From UBA4055 sp036721445 (lineage in GTDB: Bacteria; UBA4055): DNA of 25,020 nt. Within the stretch, counting starts at the first letter, position 1. Each line of letters opens with the position of its first letter. Positions 7,167-16,501 of the stretch are shown here, piece after piece. The DNA lies in assembly GCA_036721445.1 (NCBI GenBank), contig DAIMKZ010000029.1, positions 1 to 25,020 of the forward strand, written 5' to 3'. A program made the position numbers and the translations under genes. The notes under the pieces were generated by a model, which was not told the DNA's origin, did no database searches, and saw only the letters and a list, made by a program, of their open reading frames with translations.

Positions 7167-8717
7167 ATGAATGGCGGGCAGCGCTCCGGAGTAAGGGGCA
7201 ACATATTTAAAATATTTACCGGGACTTTCATTTCGAGAATATTCGGGTTCGTACGCGAGATGGTCGTGGCGTGGTTCTTCGGGACTTCCAGGACCGCGGA
7301 CGCGTTTTCTTTCGCGCTGATATTTCCGAATCTTTTCAGGCAGATCCTCGGCGAGGACATGGTGGAACGGGCGTTCATGCCTCCTTTCAAGACGAAATAC
7401 GATCAGGGCGATGCAGCGGGATCATGGAAGTTCCTCTCAGTCATTTTCAACTGGTTCTTTGTGTCGCTGCTGATCGTGATGACGCTGCTTTATCTTATAA
7501 CGCCGCTCGTTTTCATTCTGCTGAAGAAATTCAACACAGGAGCTGACTTCGACTACGACCTCTCGCTTGAGCTGATATTCATTCTTATGCCGTTCATGCT
7601 CTTCATCGGTCTGGCCGCCTTTGTAGGCAGCCTCTTGAATTTCTTCGAGCGCAACTGGATCTTCGGTTTCGCTCCGATAATGCTAAGCGTCGGTGTGATC
7701 GCGGGCATCGTGTGGCTGGAGCCCGTAATCGGGGACTATTCCATCGCGGCCGGTTATCTTCTCGGCGCGTTCCTGCAGTTCATAGTTCATATTCCGTTCC
7801 TTGTATCGAAAAAATTCAGGGACGAAACGAAAATAAAGTACGAACTGACCTTCAAAGACGGATCGAACGACTATTCGGTGATAAAGCGCGAATCCAAGAT
7901 CATCACTCTCAACGCCGCTTTCAACAAGAGCGCGGAGTTCTTCGACAGGCTGATCGCGACCTGGCTTATCACGGGTTCTGCATCCTCGCTGTTCTATTCG
8001 CAGAGGCTTTTCCAGCTCCCGTTCGCGATAATTTCGCTGCCCATAACGCGAGGAATAAATCCGCTGCTCAACAAGCTCAAAAGCCAGAACGACAGGGAAA
8101 AGTTCACCGAGCTTTATGAAAAAGGCAACCGAATATATTTCAGGATACTTCTGCCCGTTACGGTAATCTGCATCGCAGCGTCGGACGAGATAGTTTCCGC
8201 CATCTATCAGCGCGGCGCCTTCAATTCGGATTCTCTCAAAATGACCTCGCAGGCATTCGTCATGTATTCCCTCGGCCTGATACCCGTCAGCTTCGCAGGC
8301 TACTATATGCGCGTTCTCTCTCTCGTCAGCAAGAACATCCATTCCCTCAAAGTCTCGGTCATCAGCGCAGGCATAAACATCGTGCTGTCATACATACTCG
8401 CCGTCTTTACTTCTCTGGGGCACGCCGGAGTAGCGCTCGGGACATCTCTCGCGTTCTATTACAATATGGCAAGGCTCAATTCGTACATCAAAGTCGAGAT
8501 GAAAGAATTTCTCATTCCGGGAAAAGCGACTTTAATGAGCGCGGAGAATATACTTCAGCTTACTGCAGGAACGGTACTTGCCGCGGCTTTTGGATATCTG
8601 TATTCTGACATTTTCATTTTTGCGGAAGGAATGACCGGGATCATCATATCCGGAACGGTCAAAGCCATCTTGGTGACCGCAGTGTACGCCGCCCTCGGAA
8701 AGCTATTTAAAAAATAA
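7167..8717 (+). CDS. murJ: Lipid II flippase MurJ
   Basis: A 516-aa polytopic membrane protein of the MviN/MurJ branch of the MOP exporter superfamily. The N-terminus ISRIFGFVREMVVAWFFG is the family signature, and AFMPPFKTKYDQGD matches the conserved loop after helix 2. The rest is a run of about 14 hydrophobic segments, the usual number for MurJ. The protein moves the peptidoglycan precursor lipid II from the inner to the outer face of the cytoplasmic membrane. The ATG at 7167 lies 7 bases after the upstream stop with only a weak GAGGT before it, consistent with translational coupling. Together with the NlpC/P60 protein further downstream it shows that the cell has a peptidoglycan wall. Confidence 0.94.
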   Translation: MNGGQRSGVRGNIFKIFTGTFISRIFGFVREMVVAWFFGTSRTADAFSFALIFPNLFRQILGEDMVERAFMPPFKTKYDQGDAAGSWKFLSVIFNWFFVSLLIVMTLLYLITPLVFILLKKFNTGADFDYDLSLELIFILMPFMLFIGLAAFVGSLLNFFERNWIFGFAPIMLSVGVIAGIVWLEPVIGDYSIAAGYLLGAFLQFIVHIPFLVSKKFRDETKIKYELTFKDGSNDYSVIKRESKIITLNAAFNKSAEFFDRLIATWLITGSASSLFYSQRLFQLPFAIISLPITRGINPLLNKLKSQNDREKFTELYEKGNRIYFRILLPVTVICIAASDEIVSAIYQRGAFNSDSLKMTSQAFVMYSLGLIPVSFAGYYMRVLSLVSKNIHSLKVSVISAGINIVLSYILAVFTSLGHAGVALGTSLAFYYNMARLNSYIKVEMKEFLIPGKATLMSAENILQLTAGTVLAAAFGYLYSDIFIFAEGMTGIIISGTVKAILVTAVYAALGKLFKK

Positions 8718-8729
8718 AAAATATTTCGC

Positions 8730-8758
8730 TTGCGTTTTAGTATTATCATAACTAATTT
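8730..8758 (+). promoter_or_regulatory. Putative promoter of the large exported protein pair
   Basis: TTGCGT (8730-8735), a 17-base spacer and TAATTT (8753-8758) lie in the 88-base gap after murJ. The distance to the ATG at 8806 leaves a leader of about 40 bases containing AGGAGG. Both boxes are imperfect. Confidence 0.35.
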
Positions 8759-8805
8759 CTAAATCAGATAACAATACAAGTTCTATTACTACAGGAGGAT
8801 AGTTT

Positions 8806-11800
8806 ATGCGCGGTATAAAGTATGTAATAATTCCGGCCGTACTGATCTTATGCGGGATTCTTATTCCGGAGACGGCGCAGCGGGAGAACGGCGGCGGTTT
8901 TTCCGACAGCGGAAAGCTGCTGATGCTGCAGAACAGGGTCCACAAAGCAGGAATGCTCTGGATTAACATGACAAACAAGGGGTATTTCGGTAATCCGGAC
9001 GGTATAGATGACCCATGCACCGGCGATGACGCTGTTTCAGGAGAATTTCCCGGCGGTTCGGGGATTTCATATCTGTTCGCAGGCGGTCTGATGCTTGGGG
9101 GATATCTCGATTCGGCTTCAGTCAACATCGGCGGAACTGACGCGACTGTTTTCCAGGGTCCGCTCGTGACGACCGCTTATGAAGGCTGGACAGGAGTGGC
9201 AGGACCGGACGATATGCCAAAAGAGTGCTCGCCTACGGCTTTCGAATACGATCCGGACGGTACTGTTCTCGGAAATATAACCGAGACATCAAATGTTCCG
9301 GGGAGGATGAACTGCCTTTTCGAGGAGGTTTACGATCCTTCCGCATCCGCAGAGGAGCAGTTCAATATAAATTACACTGATAAATATGTGGCAAGAATCT
9401 ATACGGGAATTGACGATTACGACAAACGGGAACATATACCGCTCGGCATCGAGGTCAGCCAGAAAAGCTACGCATGGTCTTATGATTATGCGAAAAAATT
9501 CGTCATTACCGATTACACGATCTACAACAGGAACGCGGATAATAAGGATATTTACGACTTTTTCATGGGTCTTTACATGGACTGCGACATCGGAATAACC
9601 TCCGGCACATGGACATTCTGTCATTCCGACGATATCTGCGGTTTCGTGGAGAACTGGAACGATTACATCGATCCGGCTACCGGAGAGATAAAGACCGTGG
9701 AGCTAAATGCCGCCTGGGTCGCTGATAATGACGGGAGAGGCTATACAGGATCGGTATGGTATTCGGCGACCGGAGAACCGGCGGCCGGAGCGCCTTTAGA
9801 CGGCGGAACCGGTGTGGCGATGGTCAAAGTCCTCAGAACGCCTAATCCTGATATGCAGTTTTCATATAATGTATATATAGCCAATTCCGACGACGAAAGC
9901 ATGGACTGGGGACCGAGATGGCAGACAGGACTGCACTCGGAATGGGAGTATGACCTTTCCGTTAAACAGAAAGGTTACGATGATACGAATTATGACAGTC
10001 TGACGGTCAGCTCAAATTACGGCACCGACCCGCTTTCGGGCGGAAGGACAGAAGGAAGACCGATAGGGGACAGAGGTAAATACATGGTCATGACCAACGG
10101 AGAGTTCGACTACGGTTTTACTGCGGTACGTGAAGTATATCTCGGTATGGACACACATTATGACGGAACTCCTATCCCTCAGGCGGACAAATGGCAGAGA
10201 TGGACAACAGCCGCAGAAGCCGGTCAGCCCGGATTCGGAGAAATCCCGGACGGTACTATTGAAGTGCTAAACGATATCGCGAACGGAGCGGACGTCAGAT
10301 ATATGCTTTCTTTCGGACCTCTCGGTTCGGAAAGGACAGGGAACGTAGCTGCGGACAGCGATCTTGACGGTGTTCCTGATACAGTAGTCGCAAACAAACC
10401 GGTCTGGAAGTTCGCGCACGGGGACTCCCTAAAGCTTACAGTAGCATTTATAGTCAGCGAGGATTTCCATACGTCAACCGACCAGGACCCCAATTATTTC
10501 GACGACACTGTAGTTGACCTGGACGACGGACTGAACGCGACTTTATATGAACAGGGATGGTATGATGCTCTGAACAATCTTGCGTGGGTTCAGAAGATAT
10601 ACGATCTCCCGATGTATGACACACCGGTTACTTACAACGGAGTTACTAAAAGCGACGGCTGGTACGGCGAGGATGTCGGAGCCGACGGATTATTTTGGGG
10701 TGATCCTGCCGGCGGGACCTGCTGGTGGACGGATTCGTATTACAGCGGACCCGACGAAGGGGAAGGCGATATGGAGCTGACGGAATTTTCTTCGGCACTA
10801 ACAGATATTTACGGGCATTCCGCCTCCAGTGAGGATGAACTGCTTCCGTACGGAAGAGAGACCGCAGTCGGGATATACGGAACTACCGCAGAATACGGCT
10901 ATATGATGAAAGATCCGGTTACGGGCACTTTTGTCAGGTACGGATACAACAACGGAAAGCTCGATCAGGGAGACGGCGTCCCCGATTTCTCGTGCCCTCC
11001 GCCTCCGCCTTCTCCGGTGATAAACGCGTATTACGACGGGAACGATGTCGTTATCGAATGGCAGTCCCACGAGCTTTACGATCTTCCCGGAGGCATGAAA
11101 TCGTATTCGGGGCCTGAGCATTTTACGGACCCTTTCAGCAGGATGAACGACTTCGAATCGTATACGGTCAAAGTGTCTCCGAACTCGGACTATACTAATT
11201 TTATCGATCTCGTGACATTAGACCGTGTTGATTACATTTATCAGAATGTTGCCGATATAAGTGAGTTCTACGACGTTCCTGTCGAAACAGGAAATCCGGA
11301 CACTCTTGATCAGATAATAACAGCGGACGGCAAAATATGGATGCTCATACCGTACGGCAACAACAGATCACTTCTCGAGAACTACGCTAAAGAGGGGATC
11401 TTCGAATATACTGCAGTCCCGGACAGCGCGGAATACAACGGGGATATGCTTAGTATTTTCAGATACAGGCTTAAACTTCTGAATAAATATCTGGCGAACA
11501 TCTCATACGCCGCGGTATTATCTTCGGACTTCGGATACCCGAAATACGGGATCCCGGCTTCGTCTTCTTCCGTTGCTGCCAATATGAAAAAGATCGCTCC
11601 CGAACCGGAGGGCGAAGTTGTTCCTTACACAACAGAGCTATTTCAGAACTATCCCAACCCGTTCAATCCGGAAACGAGCATAATGTTCACCCTGGAAAAG
11701 GACTGCAGAGCTGAGATAGAACTCTATAACGTAGCGGGTCAGAAGGTAATGACCGTGCTTGAAAAAGATCTCAGGGCCGGATTCCATTCGGTACGGTTAA

Positions 11801-11889
11801 AAGCCGAGAACCTGAACAGCGGCGTCTATTTCTATAAGCTGATAACGCCCGGTAAGGAAATGTCGAAAAAAATGTTAATGGTCAAGTAG
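8806..11889 (+). CDS. Large secreted protein with C-terminal T9SS type A-like sorting domain
   Basis: A 1027-aa exported protein. AGGAGG (8793-8798) lies 7 bases before the ATG, the best ribosome binding site in the window. The signal peptide is about 24 residues, ending IPETA; the only Cys (residue 16) is not in a lipobox. A long acidic, aromatic-rich body (residues 25-725) contains KKFVITDYTIYNRNADNKDI, a beta-strand pattern seen in large FCB surface proteins. A PPPPPSP linker near 730 leads to a fibronectin-III-like segment. The last 80 or so residues start at QNYPNPFNPETS (Tyr near 949) and end YFYKLITPGKEMSKKMLMVK, the T9SS type A/FlgD-Ig-like sorting domain. Family knowledge predicts passage through the outer membrane and attachment to the cell surface. 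No catalytic motif is evident, so adhesin, structural protein or enzyme all remain open. Confidence 0.85.
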   Translation: MRGIKYVIIPAVLILCGILIPETAQRENGGGFSDSGKLLMLQNRVHKAGMLWINMTNKGYFGNPDGIDDPCTGDDAVSGEFPGGSGISYLFAGGLMLGGYLDSASVNIGGTDATVFQGPLVTTAYEGWTGVAGPDDMPKECSPTAFEYDPDGTVLGNITETSNVPGRMNCLFEEVYDPSASAEEQFNINYTDKYVARIYTGIDDYDKREHIPLGIEVSQKSYAWSYDYAKKFVITDYTIYNRNADNKDIYDFFMGLYMDCDIGITSGTWTFCHSDDICGFVENWNDYIDPATGEIKTVELNAAWVADNDGRGYTGSVWYSATGEPAAGAPLDGGTGVAMVKVLRTPNPDMQFSYNVYIANSDDESMDWGPRWQTGLHSEWEYDLSVKQKGYDDTNYDSLTVSSNYGTDPLSGGRTEGRPIGDRGKYMVMTNGEFDYGFTAVREVYLGMDTHYDGTPIPQADKWQRWTTAAEAGQPGFGEIPDGTIEVLNDIANGADVRYMLSFGPLGSERTGNVAADSDLDGVPDTVVANKPVWKFAHGDSLKLTVAFIVSEDFHTSTDQDPNYFDDTVVDLDDGLNATLYEQGWYDALNNLAWVQKIYDLPMYDTPVTYNGVTKSDGWYGEDVGADGLFWGDPAGGTCWWTDSYYSGPDEGEGDMELTEFSSALTDIYGHSASSEDELLPYGRETAVGIYGTTAEYGYMMKDPVTGTFVRYGYNNGKLDQGDGVPDFSCPPPPPSPVINAYYDGNDVVIEWQSHELYDLPGGMKSYSGPEHFTDPFSRMNDFESYTVKVSPNSDYTNFIDLVTLDRVDYIYQNVADISEFYDVPVETGNPDTLDQIITADGKIWMLIPYGNNRSLLENYAKEGIFEYTAVPDSAEYNGDMLSIFRYRLKLLNKYLANISYAAVLSSDFGYPKYGIPASSSSVAANMKKIAPEPEGEVVPYTTELFQNYPNPFNPETSIMFTLEKDCRAEIELYNVAGQKVMTVLEKDLRAGFHSVRLKAENLNSGVYFYKLITPGKEMSKKMLMVK

Positions 11890-11898
11890 GAGTTAAAA

Positions 11899-14316
11899 AT
11901 GAAAAGTAAAGTGTTTATATATCTTTCGGCTGCGCTGCTGACGTTCATTCCCTTCACTTCCTGCTCGGACGACGATAATCCCGTAAATCCTCCCGAACCG
12001 AAGATCAGAGTTCTGATCCCCAACGGCGGCGAAGTATGGAACAGGGGTGGGCAGAGGACGATAAGCTGGGAGAACGATCTCGGCGGCGATGTCAGCGTCG
12101 AACTTCTTAAAGCGGGAGAGCTTTATACGCTGCTGGCAGATACACTGCAGGCGGACACTCTCAACCAGTTCGCTGGAGAATATCTGTGGTTTATTCCGGA
12201 GGACATACCTGCAACAGGCGACTATTCGGTCAGAGTGACATCCCTGGACGATCCTGAAGAAACGGACGAGAGCGACGGGTTTTTCAGGACGGGATGGCCC
12301 CTGCTTTCCATCTATGATCCGCCTGAGGATATAACGATCGGGGTATATGACGTCCAGTGGTACGGTAACAGCAACGACTCCACCGATCTGACATATTATT
12401 ACTGTATATCGACTGATACTCTTCTGGCTGACAGCGAAGCTGTAAATACTCTCGGATCGGGTCTCTGGAGCTCAACATCGAACAATTACGCGCCGGTATC
12501 ATTTCCGGTCACAGCTCTGAACAGCGTCGCGGTCTTTACCGACAGCACTGCGTACACATCCGGAGATATTACAGTTCAGGCAAGGGTAGTTTTCTCAAAG
12601 TTCTTCCTGTATGCGAAAGACGCTTACGGCGCGTCTTCGCCTGTAGTTTCGAGAGTTTTCGGCAGGACGAACAGACCTCCCCAAGCTCCGTCAGTTCACT
12701 CGGACAAGCTAAAGATATTAAATTCGGGAATATGGACAACGGTCGGGCCGGACTCGGCGGTAATAATACTCTCGAAACAGACCGCAGCCTGGGACCCGAT
12801 CGATTTTTCATGGAGGAGCGAGGATCCCGACGGACCCGGAGTTGAACTTGAATTCAGATGGGAGCTGTGGGAAAGAGAGAGGGTAAATCTGAACGACAAT
12901 ATGATAGCTCTTGCAGCATCTTCCGCCGGGTGGAGCGCCGGTAATACCGTTTCTTTCGCGCAGGAAATATGGGATCACAATTACGATGCTCAGTACGCCT
13001 TCAAGGTCTTTGTCCGGGACGACGCGCTGGAAGAATCCGATCTCTGCGCTACTGTCAACTTCGAGGTCTTTCCTCCGTCCTTCGATAAAGGTATCCTTGT
13101 GCTGGACGATACAGATCCTTCACTTTATATAGCGCCTGAAGTAACGCCTACAGACATCAGAGTGATGGGTAATCCTGATCCTGTAGCGGTCAGAGAATTT
13201 TATGAAGAGCTCCTTGATTACGCAGGATTTGAGCCGGATACAGTTGCGGCCGATCCGCTCAACGGCTATAAGATCAAAAGGTTCCAGAAAGGCACCGAAT
13301 TCGTTTACTGGGAATATATCTGGGCTGATCATGACAGCGATCCTGAAACACCTGATATTATCATAGATTCAACAGCGGTTTACCGGGCAGTTTACGAACC
13401 TGATCTTGAAGAAGTCGTCCAGTACCGCCTCGTAATCATAGCTTCCGATGACAGGGGTAATATCAACGGCGTGGACTTCGCCGGAGAGCCTCCGTATACA
13501 GGCTACAACTCCCTTCTTTCGAGTTATCTGGATGTAGGCGGAAAAATGTTTATTCTGGGACCTTCAGTTCTGATGGGAAAAACATATACATCACCCAATC
13601 AGCTTCCGGTACACCAGTATAAAGAACCTTTCACTTATGCGTTCGACGGTTATACTGTTTATGGTCAGGGTCTCAGCAGCGCTACAGAGATCTTTTTCAG
13701 AGATTATTTCGGGATCTCGGAAATGACATTCCCGGAGCAGAAGACGACTTATATCGAAAATGTTCCGAATCCTGCTCTGCAGAATGCCGACTACAAATAT
13801 TCCGATAACCACGACTATATCGGAACTTCTCCGGTAAATGTTGAATTCACAGGACTTAACATCGACAGCGTCAGGGTCAACGACGCTTTCTTCGACAGGC
13901 AGAGATCAGTTATGATCTACAAGTATGCTCTTAAAGACAACGGCACGGTTTTCACGGGCGTACCTTCTTTTTCCATATCAAAAGGCGAGGAAATATACAG
14001 ATACAGATCTCTCTACGACCTGCCTGTGACTGACTACAACGACAGTCTTGCCTTCGAATATAACGGGACAGATACGCTGTTCCACAAGCTGTACTGGGAA
14101 GATGTCTTGACAAGTGAAACAGGACCTGTGCTTCACAGAACCGGAACGGTGGCTTCAAGATACGCCGATGATAACGGACAGTTCAAAACAGCTTTCTTCG
14201 GAATGCCTTCATACTTCATGGACAACTCCGGTAATGAAGTGTCGGAAATGTTCAAAGCGATGGTGGACTGGTTCGACCTTTCTGTGAACCCGGCGGATAA
14301 CTGGAAGAAAAAATAA
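11899..14316 (+). CDS. Large, probably surface-exposed, lipoprotein with Ig-like and Fn3-like modules
   Basis: An 805-aa lipoprotein. The signal ends at the lipobox FTSC with Cys22, followed by SDDDN. Residues 35-130 (PNGGEVWNRGGQRTISWEND ... PATGDYSVRV) fit the Ser-Thr-rich GPI-anchored/KNH-like beta-sandwich domain common in FCB exported proteins. A second beta-rich segment around 150-260 precedes NRPPQAPSVHSDKL and another Ig-like stretch (AAWDPIDFSWRSEDPDGPG). Residues 395-560 (DKGILVLDDTDPS, then YRLVIIASDDRG and SYLDVGGKMFILGPSVLMG) look like a Rossmann or glutamine-amidotransferase-like fold; this is inference. The start has AGGAG (11888-11892) overlapping the upstream stop, with 9 bases between the genes, so the two are co-transcribed and may be partners on the cell surface. 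Precise function unknown. Confidence 0.83.
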   Translation: MKSKVFIYLSAALLTFIPFTSCSDDDNPVNPPEPKIRVLIPNGGEVWNRGGQRTISWENDLGGDVSVELLKAGELYTLLADTLQADTLNQFAGEYLWFIPEDIPATGDYSVRVTSLDDPEETDESDGFFRTGWPLLSIYDPPEDITIGVYDVQWYGNSNDSTDLTYYYCISTDTLLADSEAVNTLGSGLWSSTSNNYAPVSFPVTALNSVAVFTDSTAYTSGDITVQARVVFSKFFLYAKDAYGASSPVVSRVFGRTNRPPQAPSVHSDKLKILNSGIWTTVGPDSAVIILSKQTAAWDPIDFSWRSEDPDGPGVELEFRWELWERERVNLNDNMIALAASSAGWSAGNTVSFAQEIWDHNYDAQYAFKVFVRDDALEESDLCATVNFEVFPPSFDKGILVLDDTDPSLYIAPEVTPTDIRVMGNPDPVAVREFYEELLDYAGFEPDTVAADPLNGYKIKRFQKGTEFVYWEYIWADHDSDPETPDIIIDSTAVYRAVYEPDLEEVVQYRLVIIASDDRGNINGVDFAGEPPYTGYNSLLSSYLDVGGKMFILGPSVLMGKTYTSPNQLPVHQYKEPFTYAFDGYTVYGQGLSSATEIFFRDYFGISEMTFPEQKTTYIENVPNPALQNADYKYSDNHDYIGTSPVNVEFTGLNIDSVRVNDAFFDRQRSVMIYKYALKDNGTVFTGVPSFSISKGEEIYRYRSLYDLPVTDYNDSLAFEYNGTDTLFHKLYWEDVLTSETGPVLHRTGTVASRYADDNGQFKTAFFGMPSYFMDNSGNEVSEMFKAMVDWFDLSVNPADNWKKK

Positions 14317-14326
14317 CATTCATTAC

Positions 14327-14355
14327 TTGAAGTAATAAAATATTTTAGTTAAATT
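14327..14355 (+). promoter_or_regulatory. pgi: Putative promoter of the pgi operon
   Basis: TTGAAG (14327-14332) and TAAATT (14350-14355) are separated by 17 bases, in the 71-base gap after the lipoprotein gene and 32 bases before the pgi ATG. The -35 box lies within a perfect small palindrome, ATTACTT-G-AAGTAAT (14322-14336), which could be a binding site but is not evidence by itself. Confidence 0.35.
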
Positions 14356-14387
14356 CATATCGGATAACAAACGCCGGAGATGTTCTT

Positions 14388-16031
14388 ATGCTCAAGAAAA
14401 TAAATCCAACGCACACTGCCGCATGGGAAAAGCTTATGAGGCACTACAAAAAGATCAGAGAAGTTCATCTGAGAACTCTTTTTGAGGATAAGGACAGGTT
14501 CAAAAAATTCTCCATAAAATTCGAAGATATTCTGCTTGACTACTCAAAGAACAGGATAGATGAGACCACAATTAAACTTCTGACTGCTCTGGCGGACGAA
14601 GCGGGACTTTTAAAAGCTATAGCATCCATGTTCGACGGAGATCCGATAAACGAGACTGAAAACAGAGCGGTTCTGCATGTCGCATTGAGGGATTTTAAGA
14701 GTAAAAGCCTGAAAGTTGACGGACATGAGATTCTGCCTGCAATAAGGGCGGTAAGAGAAAAAATGAAAGTATTTTCGTCAGCCGTCAGGAATGGTGATCA
14801 TAAAGGATTTACGGAGAAAAAAATAACCGATGTAGTAAACATCGGTATCGGCGGGTCCGATCTTGGTCCCAACATGGTCTGCGAGGCTTTAAAGTTCTAC
14901 TCCGACGGGCCCAAACTGCACTTCGTGTCAAATGTTGACGGCACGCATATAACCGAAACACTTAAACGGCTTGACCCCGAGACTACTCTTTTCCTGATAG
15001 CCTCGAAGACCTTCACAACACAGGAGACCATGACCAACGCTAATACTGCCCGCGACTGGTTTTTAGCGAAAGCGAAGGATAAAAAGCACATTAGAAAACA
15101 TTTCGCCGCCCTTTCGACCAACGGGGAAAAAGTGGTAGAGTTCGGTATTGATAAAAAGAACATGTTCGAGTTCTGGGACTTCGTTGGCGGGCGTTATTCG
15201 CTCTGGTCGGGCATCGGACTACCGGTGGCGATAGCCGCGGGTTACGACCGCTTCGAGGAGCTGTTAAAGGGCGCGCAGAGCATGGACATCCATTTCCGCA
15301 CAGCACCTTTTGAGAAGAACATGCCTGTCATGCTCGGCCTTCTCGGGATCTGGTACGCCGACTTTTTCGGAGCGCCCTGCGAAATGGTGCTGCCCTACGA
15401 CCAGTATCTCCACAGGTTCCCCGCTTTTCTCCAGCAGCTTTCAATGGAAAGCAGCGGGAAAAGCACGGCCCGGGACGGATCGGATGTCAACTACAGAACA
15501 GGTCAGATACTCTTAGGAGAACCGGGCACGAACGGGCAGCACTCGTTCTACCAGCTGATACATCAGGGAACGCATCTTATCCCGTGCGACTTTCTGTGCG
15601 CAAAGAAACCGCTCAATAAGACAGGTGACCATCACGAGAAGCTTCTGTCGAACTTCCTTGCTCAGACAGAAGCGCTTATGAACGGCAAAACCAAAGAAGA
15701 GGTGATCTCTCAGCTCGAAAAAGCCGGACTGAGCGGACCTGAGATCAGAAAGCTTTATCCTCACAAGATATTTGCAGGGAACCGCCCGACGAATTCGATA
15801 GTATATGATAAACTCACGCCGGGCGCACTCGGCAGGCTTATAGCAATGTATGAGCACAAGACTTTCGTTCAGGGCGTGATCTGGAACATATTCAGCTTCG
15901 ATCAGTGGGGTGTTGAGCTTGGAAAAGAACTTGCCTCGAAGATACTGAAGGAGCTGAAAGAGAAAAAGCCTGCCGCGGAGCACGACAGCTCAACTGCGGG
16001 ATTGTTAAAACATGTTTTGAAGAAAAAATGA
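14388..16031 (+). CDS. pgi: Glucose-6-phosphate isomerase
   Basis: A 547-aa cytoplasmic enzyme interconverting glucose 6-phosphate and fructose 6-phosphate, of the length usual for the long bacterial form. Recognisable sites are VNIGIGGSDLGP (Gly-rich phosphate loop, 150-161), DFVGGRYSLWSGIGLP (PGI signature 1), LSMESSGKS with catalytic Glu354, QLIHQGTHLIPCDF with His392, and FDQWGVELGKELASKI (signature 2) with Lys513. All catalytic residues are present. GGAG (14376-14379) lies 8 bases before the ATG. The stop overlaps the start of the NlpC/P60 gene by 4 bases (ATGA), so pgi heads a run of overlapping or abutting genes down to 18833. The last 30 residues (EKKPAAEHDSSTAGL...) are a short charged tail. 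Confidence 0.97.
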   Translation: MLKKINPTHTAAWEKLMRHYKKIREVHLRTLFEDKDRFKKFSIKFEDILLDYSKNRIDETTIKLLTALADEAGLLKAIASMFDGDPINETENRAVLHVALRDFKSKSLKVDGHEILPAIRAVREKMKVFSSAVRNGDHKGFTEKKITDVVNIGIGGSDLGPNMVCEALKFYSDGPKLHFVSNVDGTHITETLKRLDPETTLFLIASKTFTTQETMTNANTARDWFLAKAKDKKHIRKHFAALSTNGEKVVEFGIDKKNMFEFWDFVGGRYSLWSGIGLPVAIAAGYDRFEELLKGAQSMDIHFRTAPFEKNMPVMLGLLGIWYADFFGAPCEMVLPYDQYLHRFPAFLQQLSMESSGKSTARDGSDVNYRTGQILLGEPGTNGQHSFYQLIHQGTHLIPCDFLCAKKPLNKTGDHHEKLLSNFLAQTEALMNGKTKEEVISQLEKAGLSGPEIRKLYPHKIFAGNRPTNSIVYDKLTPGALGRLIAMYEHKTFVQGVIWNIFSFDQWGVELGKELASKILKELKEKKPAAEHDSSTAGLLKHVLKKK

Positions 16032-16501
16032 AGAAATTATTAATTATATTACTGTTTTCCGTCGCGCTGCTCTTCATGTCGTGCTCGTCATCTTCAGGAG
16101 TGAGAGATGATCAACCCTCGGTAAGCGGCTCTTTCAAAGGCGATCTTGAGGGATTTTATGAAAAATACGAGAACGCTCCTCACAGAATGGGAGCCGAAGG
16201 CCCGGACTATTTCGACTGCAGCGGGTTCGTCAGAAGGGCGTACAGAGAAGTTTACGGCGTAGAACTGCCCCGAACCTCACAGTCGCAGTTCGGTAAAGGA
16301 AGCCCTGTAAAAAGAGCGGAACTGAAATACGGGGACCTGGTATTTTTCAACATTTACGGCAACGGAATATCTCATGTCGGAATCTATACAGGAAAAAATA
16401 CTTTTATTCACGCATCAACAAAACTAGGGGTCACAAAAAGCGATCTGAAAATTGATTATTACAGCTCCCGTTATGCAGGGGCAAGGAGAATATTGAGATG
16501 A
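16028..16501 (+). CDS. NlpC/P60 family lipoprotein (cell-wall peptidase)
   Basis: A 157-aa protein with a lipoprotein signal whose lipobox LFMSC places the lipidated Cys at residue 19, followed by a serine-rich linker. The NlpC/P60 domain covers residues 40-157. Its catalytic Cys64 is in DYFDCSGFVRR, His116 in GISHVGIYTG, and the third polar residue His128 in TFIHAS. RTSQSQFGKG and LKYGDLVFF are further family blocks. It probably cleaves D-glutamyl-meso-diaminopimelate bonds in peptidoglycan stem peptides from the periplasmic face of a membrane, as Spr/MepS-type enzymes do. It overlaps pgi by 4 bases and the next gene by 4 bases (ATGA at 16498-16501), a sign of translational coupling. Confidence 0.92.
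   Translation: MKKLLIILLFSVALLFMSCSSSSGVRDDQPSVSGSFKGDLEGFYEKYENAPHRMGAEGPDYFDCSGFVRRAYREVYGVELPRTSQSQFGKGSPVKRAELKYGDLVFFNIYGNGISHVGIYTGKNTFIHASTKLGVTKSDLKIDYYSSRYAGARRILR

Noticed and set aside
7683..8342. Minus-strand frame of 219 codons inside murJ
   Set aside because: Antisense shadow of a well-identified gene; composition follows the murJ codons and there is no recognisable domain.
14322..14336. Palindrome ATTACTTGAAGTAAT as terminator of the lipoprotein operon
   Set aside because: No G-C pairs to speak of, a one-base centre and no T run; at most a protein-binding site.
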